Source: Streptomyces sp. TN58 (GTDB lineage Bacteria; Actinomycetota; Actinomycetes; Streptomycetales; Streptomycetaceae). Taken from it: a DNA stretch of 64,000 nucleotides. The position numbers were made by a program, and so were the translations under genes. The stretch lies in contig NZ_CP018870.1 of the NCBI RefSeq assembly GCF_001941845.1, positions 124,001 through 188,000 on the forward strand, read 5' to 3'. This document shows, piece by piece, positions 27,542-36,766 of this stretch (positions are counted from its first letter, which is position 1; each line of letters opens with the position of its first letter). A model generated the notes under the pieces. That model did not search any database. It was not told the DNA's origin and saw nothing but the letters and a program-made list of their open reading frames with translations.

Positions 27542-28296
27542 GATTTCCTCCGTCGGGCTCCGGACGGGCATCAGGGACGACTCGGTAGCGCAGTCGCCGA
27601 GAAGTATGCGACGAATCCGGGCGTATATGGACGATCGACACAGGAGGCTGGAGACGGGTGCGCCGACCGGCAGAACAGGCCGCACGGGTAAATTGTTGAA
27701 TGTGCGATCTGTGCAGTCGATTTACGGCCGGGGGGACTCCTCTGGGAACTCAGGCGGAAAATCGTTTCCCTTTCCCTTTTCTCCGCGGTGGAAAAGGGCG
27801 GCCGGAACGGCTCTTTCGAAGTCGGGGTCCGCCTGGGTGGATCCGGCTCCTGCGGCACTCACGCGGCGGGCAAGGGGCGGCGGCCGGGCACCGGTTGGGA
27901 ACGCCCGGCGGAACGGGGCGCCGCCGGGGGCGGGTTGCGCGGCCGGGCACGCCCGGCGCAGCCGGCGGCGGGGACGGGGCCGTCGCGGCGGGCGGCCCGC
28001 GACCGGGGGCGGCCCCGGTGACGGGCGGCGGGGGCTGGGCACCGCTCCCCCGGGACCCCGGGGCCGGCGGTTCATCACCGCGTGAAGCCGGTGGTGGAGG
28101 CCGATCGGCAGACCCTCTTCGTCCTCACCCGCTTCAGGCGCCAATCCGACCAGGAGGTGTTCGGCTTCTTCGGTGGGGGCGGCGGCCGGACAACGTGCTG
28201 CTGTGGGCGCGCATCCGGACAGCCGGCTGCCCGAGCGGCACCAGCACCGCCGGCGGGCGCCCGGGCAGGGGGCGGGGCCGGGGGCTCGCCGGCCGG
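27542..28296. other. Intergenic, 0.75 kb upstream of tyrosinase
   Basis: This holds the tyrosinase promoter region; 27560-27790 is unusually AT-rich for the window and includes a pyrimidine-rich run (about 27765-27785). From 27850 to 28296 it is GC-rich with no supportable gene. A possible reading frame from GTG 28082 has no family resemblance. Confidence 0.4.
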
Positions 28297-29187
28297 TCAG
28301 GGGCAGGTGCGTACGCCGTCCAGCCAGGCCGCGCCCTTGATGTAGATGTTGGTGATCCAGGCCCCGTACTCGGGCAGGTAGGACCAGGCGTCGTTGGTGT
28401 AGCCCTCGGCGGTCACCGGTTCGGCGTGCTTCTGGCACTCGATGCGCACCGTGGTCGGGCCGGGGAACCGGTGTACCCGCGGGCTGGTGGTGGACGGTTC
28501 CTGGTGGGTCCACACGTCCGTGCCCCAGGTGCTGAACGTGCCGGGTGCGGCCGCCGGCGGGGCGATGCGGACCGCTCCGGCGTAGTCGCCGCCCAGGCGT
28601 ACGTCGCTGACGGTGATCCGGGTGCCCGATTCGCGGGCCTCGACCATCTTTCCCGCGCCCAGGTAGATCGCGATGTGGTGGACGGCGCCCCCGGAGCCCC
28701 AGGCCAGGAGGTCGCCCGGGAGCAGCGGGCCGGTCGCCTGGGCGGCGGTGAAGCGCTGCCGCACCTGCGGCGAGTGGAACTGGTGGTAGGCGTTGCCGGT
28801 CAGCGGGTCGCCGCCGGCCGCGCGGGCGTAGGCGTAGCGGACCAGTCCCGAGCAGTCGAAGCCGAGCCGTTCGGGGTCGTGGGCGCTGTCGGGGTCGCTG
28901 GGGTCGACCTGTCCGTAGGTCGGTCCGGGCTGTGGTCCGTGGCCGCCGCCCCAGGTGTACCAGACGCCGATCTGTTCGCACGCGGCCGCCACGGCCTTCT
29001 CGGCCACCGCGGAGGCTCCGGGGGCGAGGACGGCGCAGGTGCCGGCCGCCTTCGCCGCCTTCGCCGCCTTCGCCGTCGTCGGGGCCGCCGGGGCGGTCGG
29101 GGCCGCGGTGGCGCTGTGGGCGCCCGCCCACGCGGTCAGGAGGGTGAGCGCGGCCATCGCCGCCGGTGCCGCTGTACGCATCGTCAT
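28297..29187 (-). CDS. Secreted NlpC/P60 cysteine peptidase
   Basis: A 296-residue secreted protein: signal peptide to about residue 29, an Ala/Lys-rich linker, then an NlpC/P60 domain with the catalytic Cys in LGFDCSGLVRYAYA and His in AVHHIAIYLGAGKM, which typically cleaves peptidoglycan stem peptides. After about residue 205 comes an SH3-like C-terminal region (VHRFPGPTTVRIECQKHAEPV, SYLPEYGAWITNIYI). The lead ATG at 29187 is followed by a second in-frame ATG at 29181. Confidence 0.9.
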   Translation of the reverse strand: MTMRTAAPAAMAALTLLTAWAGAHSATAAPTAPAAPTTAKAAKAAKAAGTCAVLAPGASAVAEKAVAAACEQIGVWYTWGGGHGPQPGPTYGQVDPSDPDSAHDPERLGFDCSGLVRYAYARAAGGDPLTGNAYHQFHSPQVRQRFTAAQATGPLLPGDLLAWGSGGAVHHIAIYLGAGKMVEARESGTRITVSDVRLGGDYAGAVRIAPPAAAPGTFSTWGTDVWTHQEPSTTSPRVHRFPGPTTVRIECQKHAEPVTAEGYTNDAWSYLPEYGAWITNIYIKGAAWLDGVRTCP

Positions 29188-29552
29188 CGCCTGGTCCCCC
29201 GTTTCCGCCGCGCGGTGTCGCGCGGGTCGTCGTACCCGTCGTGCCCGTCGTGCTGGTCGCGGTGTCCGTGTCGCAGGGGCACGGACCGGTCGGCCGCCGG
29301 GCGGTTCGAGACTGTCCCCCGGCGCCCTCGCGTGTCGAGGAGGCGCGGGTCGCCCACTGCGACGGGCAACGGGGAAACGCCTGGGAAACCCCTGCTCCGC
29401 CGCGGGCTTTGAGGCCCCGTCAACAGGCTGCGGGTGCGGGGCCGCCGGAACCCGGGCGCGGCGAACCGCATCACCTCCAAGGGGGCGGAGGAGAGACGTC
29501 GGCGTCGTCCGCCCGGCCCCCCGCTGTCGACCCGACCTGGAGAGTGCCCGAC
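29188..29552. other. Intergenic between divergent genes
   Basis: It separates the NlpC/P60 gene and the rhomboid-like gene. No gene and no clear promoter motif were found. Confidence 0.4.
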
Positions 29553-30374
29553 ATGAACCTGCCGTCGCCGCCGGGTCCCCCTGGGCGGGTGTTCCGCGCC
29601 CTGTGGGGGTACCCGCGCCGTGCGCCCCTGACCTTCGGCTACGTCTGTCTGCTGCTGGCCACCCATGTCTGGGTCGGCCGCGGGCTGTCCGCGGACCGGG
29701 CGGCCGGGGTGCTGGGCTACGTCAGCACCAGTCCGGACAACCTGCGTGATCATCCGCTGGCCGCGCTGGCGGGCAGTGCGCTGTTCTTCGACGGCACGCT
29801 CACGGACGTCGCCTCGACCGGGTTCGTGGGCACGTTGATCACGTTGGGGCTGGGGGTGTGCTGCTTCCTGGCCTGGGCGGAGTACCGGTGGGGAGCGCCG
29901 CGGGCGATGGCGGTGTTCCTCGGGGGGCATGTCGCGGCCACCCTGCTCACCGCGGTCGTCATCGCCGTCGCGCTGCGGCAGGGCTGGTATCCGCCGGCCG
30001 TGCGGCAGGGCCTGGACTTCGGTGTCAGCTACGGGGCGCAGGCGGTGCTGGCGGTCGGCACGCTCGCCCTGCCGCGGTGGGGGCGGCCGCCGTGGGCGGT
30101 CTTCGTTCTCGGATGGCCGCTGGGGGGTGCCGAGTGGGTGGCCGGGCCGTTGCCGGACTTCACCACGGTCGGTCATCTCCTGGCGGCGGGCCTGGGCTTC
30201 GGGCTGGCGGCCGTCCCGGCTTTCAGGCGCCGGCGGGTCCGCGCCGGGGGCGGTGGGGGCGGTGGGGGCGGTGGGTGTCCTGCTGCGCGCGGCGCCGGGC
30301 CGCGGGCGGGCCGTGCCCCGCGGCCGGCGTCGCAGGCGGCGGCTGGGGCGGAGGGGCCCCCGCCGGGTGGGTGA
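29553..30374 (+). CDS. Rhomboid-like membrane protein
   Basis: A 273-residue polytopic protein. Five or six hydrophobic segments include VGHLLAAGLGFGLAAVPAF and a GVSYGAQAV segment. This has the rhomboid GxSxG pattern and a later His, so catalytic Ser/His are possible, but the usual GASG context is altered and family members annotated as rhomboid-like in streptomycetes are often taken as uncertain proteases. The C-terminus has a nine-Gly run encoded by GGGGGC repeats (30247-30275). ATG 29553 has CTGGAGAG about 9 nt upstream. Confidence 0.65.
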   Translation: MNLPSPPGPPGRVFRALWGYPRRAPLTFGYVCLLLATHVWVGRGLSADRAAGVLGYVSTSPDNLRDHPLAALAGSALFFDGTLTDVASTGFVGTLITLGLGVCCFLAWAEYRWGAPRAMAVFLGGHVAATLLTAVVIAVALRQGWYPPAVRQGLDFGVSYGAQAVLAVGTLALPRWGRPPWAVFVLGWPLGGAEWVAGPLPDFTTVGHLLAAGLGFGLAAVPAFRRRRVRAGGGGGGGGGGCPAARGAGPRAGRAPRPASQAAAGAEGPPPGG

Positions 30375-30603
30375 ACCGCCGGTGTGTGTACCGCCGTACG
30401 AGGCTCCGCGCGGGCTGCGCGCGGTGGTCGGGCCGGGGCGGGGGCGAGGGGGCGTGCCGAGGGGCCGCCGTCCTGGGACGGCGGCCCCGTTCAGCCGGCG
30501 GCCGGCGCCTGTCGGCGGGTCCGGCGCGTACTGTGCGCCGGTCCCGCCGGGGCCGGTCCCGCCGTGGCCGGCCGGGAGCGGCGGGCCGTGCGGCGCGGTG
30601 GGG

Positions 30604-31110
30604 TCAGGCGACGGGGGTGTCGGACAGGGGGGTGAAGCCCACGCCGCATGCGGCCGGAAGGTTGGCCGGGGTGAAGGGGGTTCCGGAGGTGGTGGCGCAG
30701 ACGGCCTGGCGGATCACTCCGTTGCTGGCCAGGAGGGTGATGTAGAGGTGTCCGGGGTCTTCCTCGGTGACCGACACGGCGGTGCCCGACACGCACCGGG
30801 GCGCCCCGGCCAGGAGGCCGAGGTTGATCCACACGCCGGGGTTGCGGCTGTCGTTGAGGAAGGCGTGGCCCTTGCGGTCGGTCGCGGCGCGGAAGACGGT
30901 CTCGAACAGGCCGCCGGCTCCGGAGTAGTCGACGACGGTGGAGCTCACGTCCCGTGCCACCGAGCACTCCCTCGACGTGTCGCTCTGGGCCTGGGTGTCC
31001 TGGGCGGAGGGGTCGTCGTTCGCGAGTGCGGACGGGGCCGCGAGCGCCCCGGCGAGCAGGGCGGCCGCGACCGCGGCGGTACCCCGGGCAGCCCAAGCAA
31101 GCTTCCTCAT
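30604..31110 (-). CDS. Secreted hypothetical protein
   Basis: A 168-residue protein with a clear signal peptide (MRKLAWAARGTAAVAAALLA, cleavage after ALAND-type site near residue 31) and three Cys in the mature part (RECSV, PRCVSG, AACGVG) that may form disulfides. I do not recognise the family. GGAAGGAA is 6 nt before ATG 31110. The Asp/Ser/Gln-rich start of the mature chain (DDPSAQDTQAQSDTS) is probably flexible. Confidence 0.7.
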   Translation of the reverse strand: MRKLAWAARGTAAVAAALLAGALAAPSALANDDPSAQDTQAQSDTSRECSVARDVSSTVVDYSGAGGLFETVFRAATDRKGHAFLNDSRNPGVWINLGLLAGAPRCVSGTAVSVTEEDPGHLYITLLASNGVIRQAVCATTSGTPFTPANLPAACGVGFTPLSDTPVA

Positions 31111-31520
31111 GTGTTTCCTTCCGTGGGTGCGGGCCGGCCGCGTCGACGGGGCGGCGCCCTGGTCGACCGCTCGCACCGCGGGTCGCGTGGGTCTCCCGCC
31201 TGTGCCCGGCCGGCTCGCCGAGTGGTGAGGCCGTCGCGCGTCCGCGGCGGCCTCCTTTTCGGGATCGAACATTCCGCGCCCGACCCGCGGACACACGCAC
31301 AGCCACCATCCGTCACTCTAAGGAATGGGCTTGGGGGTGGGTCCGCCGGGGGCGCCCCCGCCGTGCGCCTTGACGGCGGGGCTGCCCGTGGGGGCGCGCC
31401 GCGGGGGTGGGGCCGCTCGTGCGGCGCGCGGCATACGGCCGCCTCCCGGGCGCTGCCGTACCCCCCGGATCCCGGGGGGGGGCGGGGCGGGCCGTGCCCT
31501 CGCCGGCCCGCCGGCCGGTG
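31111..31520. other. Intergenic, 0.4 kb
   Basis: No gene supported. The promoter of the secreted protein should lie at 31111-31320. Confidence 0.4.
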
Positions 31521-31745
31521 TCAGATGTCGCCGGTCCACACCTCGGGGCCGCCGCCCTCCCAGCGGATCGGGCCGTCCTCGGACAGGTCCACGTCCTCCA
31601 GGCCGGCCCGGCGCAGGAGCTCCGACACGTCCCCGGGGGTGTACGCCCGGCCGAGGTCGGCGTCGACGCCGAGCGCGTGCACGGTGACCTTGCGCCCGCC
31701 CTGCGGGGACACGGGGTGGATCACGATCTCCGTCTGGTCCGCCAT
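31521..31745 (-). CDS. Small conserved hypothetical protein
   Basis: A 74-residue protein (TEIVIHPVSPQGGRKVTVHA, DVSELLRRAGLEDVDL, GGPEVWTGDI) of a type seen in many streptomycetes; no function is known. GGAGGT stands directly against ATG 31745, closer than normal, so the start is not fully certain. Confidence 0.6.
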   Translation of the reverse strand: MADQTEIVIHPVSPQGGRKVTVHALGVDADLGRAYTPGDVSELLRRAGLEDVDLSEDGPIRWEGGGPEVWTGDI

Positions 31746-32476
31746 ACCTCCACGGTGCGGGCACCCGGCGCATCCGGCATCCGGTGCCCCGCCTGCGTAC
31801 CGCTCGGCGGGCAAGGGGCCGCGCCGGCCGCGTCCGTACCGTGCGGGTGGACGCGGCCCGGGTGACGGGGGCTCAGGACGGCGGAAGGACGGGGGGTTTG
31901 GGGGCGGACGCTGCGGACAGACGCGTGGAGACCGGAAGCGGACCCCCTGCGGTGGTGGGGTCGCTTTCGGAAAGGCGGTCCCGCCGCATGGCGCCCTCCC
32001 TCCCCGTCATGCGGCAGGCCCGCCCGCACGACGGGCTGCCGCCCGGGTCCGCCCGGCACCCGGACACCCCGCTGCCCGGCCTCCTCCCCGGCCGGGACCG
32101 GGGACGTCCGGTAAACCCCCGGCGCCGGCGCTCAGACCGCCGCCCCCGGGCAGCGGACCCGACGGCAGAGCCGGTCCTCGGGCCGCGCCGCGGCCGCACG
32201 GGCGGCACGGGCGGGGGCGGGCGGATCGTCATCTAAGATTCAGGCTGGCCGCGGGGCCGCGGCTCGCCGCCGGCGTGGCGGCCGCGGAGGGGCCGGGCCG
32301 GCCGGTCGACGAGAGCGGCCCGCGTCAGGGGGCTTTTCGTTCCGTCGGGGCGGGGATTCGTCTGACGCTGATCATGAACTCCCAGAGGAATCGCGTGCCG
32401 TCGGCGCGGGTCTGAGCGGTGTGAGATGCCCAGCCCGCACGCCCACGCACATAGGACCGCCAGGGAGAAGTGAGGG
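31746..32476. other. Intergenic, 0.7 kb
   Basis: No gene or RNA is supported between the divergent small hypothetical gene and the kinase gene. The stretch 32230-32470 just upstream of the kinase is less GC-rich and is presumably its promoter and leader. Confidence 0.4.
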
Positions 32477-33151
32477 ATGGCAGTGATCTGCGTCGGAGGC
32501 ATGATCGGCATCGGGAAGACGAGCGTGGCCGAGCTGCTCGCCAAGGAGCTGGGCAGCGAGGTCTTCTACGAGAGCGTGGACGACAATCCGATCCTTCCGC
32601 TCTTCTACACGGCGAGCCCCGAGGAGATCCAGGCCAGGCGCTACCCCTTCCTGCTCCAGCTCTACTTCCTGCAGACGCGGTTCGCCGCGATCAAGGAGGC
32701 CTACAAGCAGGGCGACAACGTCCTGGACCGCTCCATCTACGAGGACTGGTACTTCGCCAAGGTCAACCACGGCCTGGGCCGGATCAGCTCCCTGGAGATG
32801 CAGGTCTACGAGGGGCTGCTCGGGGAGATGATGCGCGAGATCGACGGCCTGCCGTACCGCAAGGCGCCCGACCTGATGGTCTACCTCAAGGCGGACTTCG
32901 AGACGGTGCTGCACCGGATCGGCCTGCGGGGCCGTGATTTCGAGCAGGACGAGAGCCTCGTGGAGTACTACCGGACGCTGTGGTCCGGCTACGACGACTG
33001 GGTGCACAGGCACTACTCGGCCAGCGAGGTCCTCGTCGTCGACATGAACCGCACCGATGTGGTGCACAACCCCGACGACGCGGCCCGCGTGGCGCAGGAC
33101 GTCAAGAACGCCCTGGCCGCGGTCCGGCGGGGGGCGGCGGCCGGGGTCTGA
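32477..33151 (+). CDS. Deoxynucleoside kinase (deoxyadenosine/deoxyguanosine-kinase type)
   Basis: A 224-residue kinase of the dNK family that phosphorylates deoxynucleosides in salvage. It has a P-loop (GGMIGIGKTSVAE), the catalytic DRSIYEDWYF (Asp-Arg-Ser) motif, and the lid region RIGLRGRDFEQDESLVEYY. The family and length match Gram-positive Dck/Dgk proteins; the base preference cannot be read. ATG 32477 has GGGAGAAG upstream. Confidence 0.9.
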   Translation: MAVICVGGMIGIGKTSVAELLAKELGSEVFYESVDDNPILPLFYTASPEEIQARRYPFLLQLYFLQTRFAAIKEAYKQGDNVLDRSIYEDWYFAKVNHGLGRISSLEMQVYEGLLGEMMREIDGLPYRKAPDLMVYLKADFETVLHRIGLRGRDFEQDESLVEYYRTLWSGYDDWVHRHYSASEVLVVDMNRTDVVHNPDDAARVAQDVKNALAAVRRGAAAGV

Positions 33152-33215
33152 GACGGCGGGCGGCCCCGGGGCGGCGGCGTGCTTTCTGTTACGGGGCCAT
33201 GACACCCCAACACTT

Positions 33216-33257
33216 TTGAACATGCTCAACCATCGCTAGATTCTTGAACATGATCAA
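33216..33257 (+). promoter_or_regulatory. Duplicated TTGA-N6-TCAA operator with leaderless promoter
   Basis: Two nearly identical 14-bp inverted repeats, TTGAACATGCTCAA (33216-33229) and TTGAACATGATCAA (33244-33257), flank a -10-like TAGATT (33237-33242). TTGAAC of the first repeat can act as -35 with a 15-16 bp spacer. The second repeat contains the ATG start. A start of transcription at about 33250 would make the mRNA leaderless. Confidence 0.6.
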
Positions 33258-33990
33258 AACTGGGTACGGGGCATGGGTGCGCGAGTTCGAGGCCGAGCGG
33301 GAGCGGCGGGCCGCGCTGGGCGATCCCGAGTGGGGCCAGGGCGCGCGCCTGTCCCCCGAGATCGTGCGCAGCATCCAGAAGTTTCAGGTCGGGGAGGACG
33401 GTGACGGCTCCGCGCTGTGCGGCAAGGCCGATCGCGCGGGGGATCCGCTCTACGGTGAGGCGGTGCGGCTCTTCGTCGCCGAGGAGCAGAACCACGCGCG
33501 GATGCTGAAGCTGCTGCTGGCGGCGGCCGGGGCCGCGACCCTGGAGGGGCACTGGAGCGACGCGGCCTTCGTCCGGGTGCGGCGGCTGCTCGGGCTGCGG
33601 GTGGAGCTGCTGGTGCTGATGGTCGCCGAGGCGGTGGCGCTGGGGTACTACCGGGCCCTGCGCGACGGGACCGCCGACGCTCTGGTCCGCGAGGTCGCGG
33701 GGCGGATCCTGGCGGACGAGGAGCGGCACGTCCCGTTCCACTGCATGCGGCTGCGGGAGGGCCTGGCCGCGCTGCCGCGGCCCGCCCGGCAGGCCGTGAC
33801 GGCCGGGTGGTGCGGGCTGCTGGCGGGCGCCGCCGCCCTGGTCGCGGTGGACCACGGCCCGGCCCTGCGGGAGCTGGGGGTGGGCCGCGGCGCGTTCGTC
33901 GCGCAGACCCTGCGCCGCTCGGGCCGGATGGCCCGTGCGATGGCGGGCGGCCCGGTTCCGGCGCCGGCCGGCGCGGGCGCGCAGGTCTGA
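33250..33990 (+). CDS. Ferritin-like-fold protein, probably leaderless
   Basis: A 246-residue helical protein with a ferritin-type di-iron pattern: EEQNHARML (ExxH) near residues 77-85 and DEERHVPFH (ExxH) near 157-165, with Glu residues in intervening helices. The function (oxygenase, oxidase or storage) is not clear. No Shine-Dalgarno sequence precedes ATG 33250; a -10-like TAGATT ends 7 nt upstream. An in-frame TTG at 33244 is inside the operator and rejected as start. The C-terminal 60 residues are Arg/Ala-rich. Confidence 0.65.
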   Translation: MIKTGYGAWVREFEAERERRAALGDPEWGQGARLSPEIVRSIQKFQVGEDGDGSALCGKADRAGDPLYGEAVRLFVAEEQNHARMLKLLLAAAGAATLEGHWSDAAFVRVRRLLGLRVELLVLMVAEAVALGYYRALRDGTADALVREVAGRILADEERHVPFHCMRLREGLAALPRPARQAVTAGWCGLLAGAAALVAVDHGPALRELGVGRGAFVAQTLRRSGRMARAMAGGPVPAPAGAGAQV

Positions 33991-34176
33991 CCCGGGCCCG
34001 GCCGGCGGGGGGCGGGCGGCGGCCCGTGCGGCGGGGGCGGCCGGGGGCGGGGACTTTTCCCCCGTGACGCCGCCCGGCGTGCGGCGGCCGCGCCGTACGG
34101 GGCGCCTCGTTCCGTATGGCTGCCCGCGCCGGAATGATGACGTGCCGTCACCCCCCTTTGTGGAAAGGACGTGCGC

Positions 34177-35628
34177 ATGGCCAGGTTGGGCACGGGGCAA
34201 GGAGTGCTGCGCCGCAAACCGATCGAGCACATCGAGGAACCGGAAGGGGCCCTCAGCGAGCAGCTCACGCGCACTCTGGGCCTGTGGCAGCTCACCGCGA
34301 TCGGGGTCGGCGGCATCATCGGCGCCGGGATCTTCACCCTGGCGGGGACGGTCGCCAACGGTGTCGCGGGCCCGGCCGTGCTGGTCTCCTTCCTGATCGC
34401 CGGTGTGGCCAGCGCCGCGGCGGCGTTCTCCTACGCGGAGTTCGCCGGGCTGATCCCGAAGGCCGGTTCCGCCTACACCTACGGGTACGCCGTCCTGGGC
34501 GAGCTGGTGGGCTGGTTCATCGGGTGGGACCTGCTGCTGGAGTACACCGCCATCGTGGCGGTCGTCGCCATCGGGATCTCGGGCTACTTCAACTTCCTGC
34601 TGGTGGAGACGGGCGCGGCGCTGCCGACCTGGATGCTGGGGGCGCCGGGGACCGGTGAGGGCCACCGCTTCGACCTGATCGCCGCCGTCCTGTGCCTGTT
34701 CACCGCGTACCTGCTGAATCTGGGGATCAAGAGCGCCGCGCGGTTCGAGACGGTGGTGGTCGTCTTGAAGGTGCTGGTGGTCCTCCTGGTCATCGTCGTG
34801 GGCTTCTTCCACATCGACACCTCCAACTACACGCCCTTCTTCCCCTACGGGGTGGGGGGTGCGTTCACCGGTGCGGCGACGGTCTTCTTCGCGGTCTTCG
34901 GCTACGACGCGATGAGCACGGCGGCGGAGGAGTCCAAGGACGCCCAGCGCCACATGCCGCGGGCGATCCTGTACTCCCTGGCGATCGCCATGGCCCTGTA
35001 CGTGCTCGCCTGCCTGGTCCTGACGGGTATGCAGAACTACACGGAGATCGACCCGGAGAGCGGTTTCTCCACCGCGTTCAAGGCGGTCGGGCTGGACGCG
35101 CTCGCGAACGTCATCGCGGTCGGGGCGATCATCGGCATCCTCACGGTGATGTTCACGTTCATGCTGGGTGTGACGCGGGTGTGGTTCTCCATGAGCCGCG
35201 ACGGGCTGCTGCCGCGCTGGTTCGCCAAGACGCATCCGACCCGGCACGTGCCGACCCGGGTGACGTGGATCGTCGGTGTGGCGTCCGCGGCCATCGCCGG
35301 CCTCGTCCCGATCGGGGAGGCGGCGGAGCTGACGAACATCGGCATCCTGCTCGCCTTCGCCGTCGTGTGTACGGCGGTCATCGTGCTGCGCTACCGGCGC
35401 CCCGACCTGCCGCGTACCTTCCGCACCCCGCTCATGCCGTTCACCCCGGCCATCGGTGTGGTCGCCTCCGTCTGGCTCATCACCTACCTGCGGGTGGAGA
35501 CGTGGATCCGCTTCGCGCTGTGGTTCCTGCTCGGGCTGGTCATCTACTTCGGCTACTCCTACCGCCACTCCAAGCTGGCCGGCGCCGCCCCGGAGGAGCC
35601 GGCGGGCCGGGCGGGGACGGGGAGCTGA
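34177..35628 (+). CDS. APC-family amino acid permease
   Basis: A 483-residue transporter with 12 hydrophobic segments. The N-terminal consensus GVGGIIGAGIFTLAG and PAVLVSFLIAG, the FAVFGYDAMSTAAEESKDAQRHMP region and the C-terminal APC layout match cationic amino-acid transporters of the YfnA/CAT type. GGAAAGGAC ends 7 nt before ATG 34177. Substrate unknown. Confidence 0.92.
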   Translation: MARLGTGQGVLRRKPIEHIEEPEGALSEQLTRTLGLWQLTAIGVGGIIGAGIFTLAGTVANGVAGPAVLVSFLIAGVASAAAAFSYAEFAGLIPKAGSAYTYGYAVLGELVGWFIGWDLLLEYTAIVAVVAIGISGYFNFLLVETGAALPTWMLGAPGTGEGHRFDLIAAVLCLFTAYLLNLGIKSAARFETVVVVLKVLVVLLVIVVGFFHIDTSNYTPFFPYGVGGAFTGAATVFFAVFGYDAMSTAAEESKDAQRHMPRAILYSLAIAMALYVLACLVLTGMQNYTEIDPESGFSTAFKAVGLDALANVIAVGAIIGILTVMFTFMLGVTRVWFSMSRDGLLPRWFAKTHPTRHVPTRVTWIVGVASAAIAGLVPIGEAAELTNIGILLAFAVVCTAVIVLRYRRPDLPRTFRTPLMPFTPAIGVVASVWLITYLRVETWIRFALWFLLGLVIYFGYSYRHSKLAGAAPEEPAGRAGTGS

Positions 35629-35714
35629 CGGCGTGGCCCCGCCCGCCGCGGCCGGCGCCGCCGCCCCGGGAGCGGGCGGGGCGCCGGGGGGCGGGCGGGG
35701 CGCCAGGGGCGGGG

Positions 35715-36161
35715 TCAGGCGGCGGCGGGCTCGGGCCGGCGCAGCTGTGCCTGCCCGAAGAGGAGGGCGTAGCCGTCGGGGAGCCGGTTCAGGATCCGGG
35801 CGAGGAGGTCGGGTCCGGCGAGGCGGGCGACGACGGCGAGGACGGCTCCGGTGTCCCAGCGGGCGATGGCGGGGGTGGTGCCGGTGCGGGCGGCCAGGTC
35901 CTTGACGAAGCCCCAGCCGGTGAGCTGTTCGACGCCGGGGATCTGGGCGGTCAGGGCGAGGGCGGCCTCGACGGGCAGGGCCTGGGCGAGGTCGACGCGT
36001 TCGTCTCCGGTGACCTGCCGGCCGAGGGCGGCCAGGACGGCGCGGACGGCTTCCTCGGCGCGTTCGGCGGTGGGGTAGGCGCCTTCGTAGCGCACGCGCT
36101 CCAGCATCCGGTCGAACGTCATGGCGGGCGGCGCCTGGTTCGGGCGAGGCTGGTCGTACAT
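35715..36161 (-). CDS. DUF2267 protein A
   Basis: A 148-residue protein with one DUF2267 domain (FDRMLERVRYEGAYPTAERAEEAVRAVLAALGRQVT, then LARILNRLPDGYALLFG). These domains are common near streptomycete stress genes; the function is unknown. It is the third gene after hsp20 on the same strand, 68 nt after DUF2267 B, and shares its C-terminal motif (LPxGYxxLFG) with it. Confidence 0.8.
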   Translation of the reverse strand: MYDQPRPNQAPPAMTFDRMLERVRYEGAYPTAERAEEAVRAVLAALGRQVTGDERVDLAQALPVEAALALTAQIPGVEQLTGWGFVKDLAARTGTTPAIARWDTGAVLAVVARLAGPDLLARILNRLPDGYALLFGQAQLRRPEPAAA

Positions 36162-36229
36162 GGTGCTGCGGTTGCCTTTCTCTTCGAAGGTCCGGCGTCG
36201 GGACGGCGGGAACGGGGCGGGGCGGGCGG

Positions 36230-36625
36230 TCAGGTGGGCCGGGGGTGGCCGAAGAGGACGTCGTAGCCGACCGGGAGCTGGAGCAGGATCTCGCGGGTGA
36301 GGGTGTCGCCGGCCGCGTCGGCGACGGTGGACAGGACCGCGCCGATGTCCCACAGGGCGGTCTTCTCGGTGGCGCCTTCGATCCAGGCCGCGGTCGCGCG
36401 GACGAAGCGCTCCGGGGAGAGGGGTTCGGCGGCCTGCAGCGGGTTCAGCAGGATCAGGGCGTAGGTCTCGGGGAGCCTGGCGGCCAGCTCGGCTCGTACG
36501 GTGCCCACCAGGTGGGCGCCGAGCAGGGCCAGGACGACGCGGGCCGCGCGTTCGGCTTCGGCCCGGGTGGGGTACTCGCCGCTTTCGCGGACGTGGTCCA
36601 AGAACGCGTCCGGACGCATCGGCAT
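36230..36625 (-). CDS. DUF2267 protein B
   Basis: A 131-residue DUF2267 protein (MRPDAFLDHVRESGEYPTRA, LLQLPVGYDVLFGHPRP), a diverged paralogue of its downstream neighbour. GGAGG is 8 nt before ATG 36625 but only 2 nt before ATG 36631, so the former is preferred. It follows hsp20 by about 140 nt and may share the heat-controlled transcript. Confidence 0.8.
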   Translation of the reverse strand: MPMRPDAFLDHVRESGEYPTRAEAERAARVVLALLGAHLVGTVRAELAARLPETYALILLNPLQAAEPLSPERFVRATAAWIEGATEKTALWDIGAVLSTVADAAGDTLTREILLQLPVGYDVLFGHPRPT

Positions 36626-36766
36626 CCACATCACCTCCGGGGCAGGGGCAGGGGTGAGGTGCGAGAAGAAGCAGGAGAAGGAGGAGGCGGCGGGGCACGG
36701 AGGGCGGAGGGGCGGGGTGCCGGAGGGGGGTCGGTCTCCCCGCCCTCCGCCGCTGCCAGAGGGTGC

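Noticed and set aside
28082..28345. Frame starting MKPVVEADRQTLFVLTRF
   Set aside because: The first 30 residues look less random than the rest, but the frame then becomes Gly/Cys/Pro/Arg-rich and has no ribosome site or known relative.
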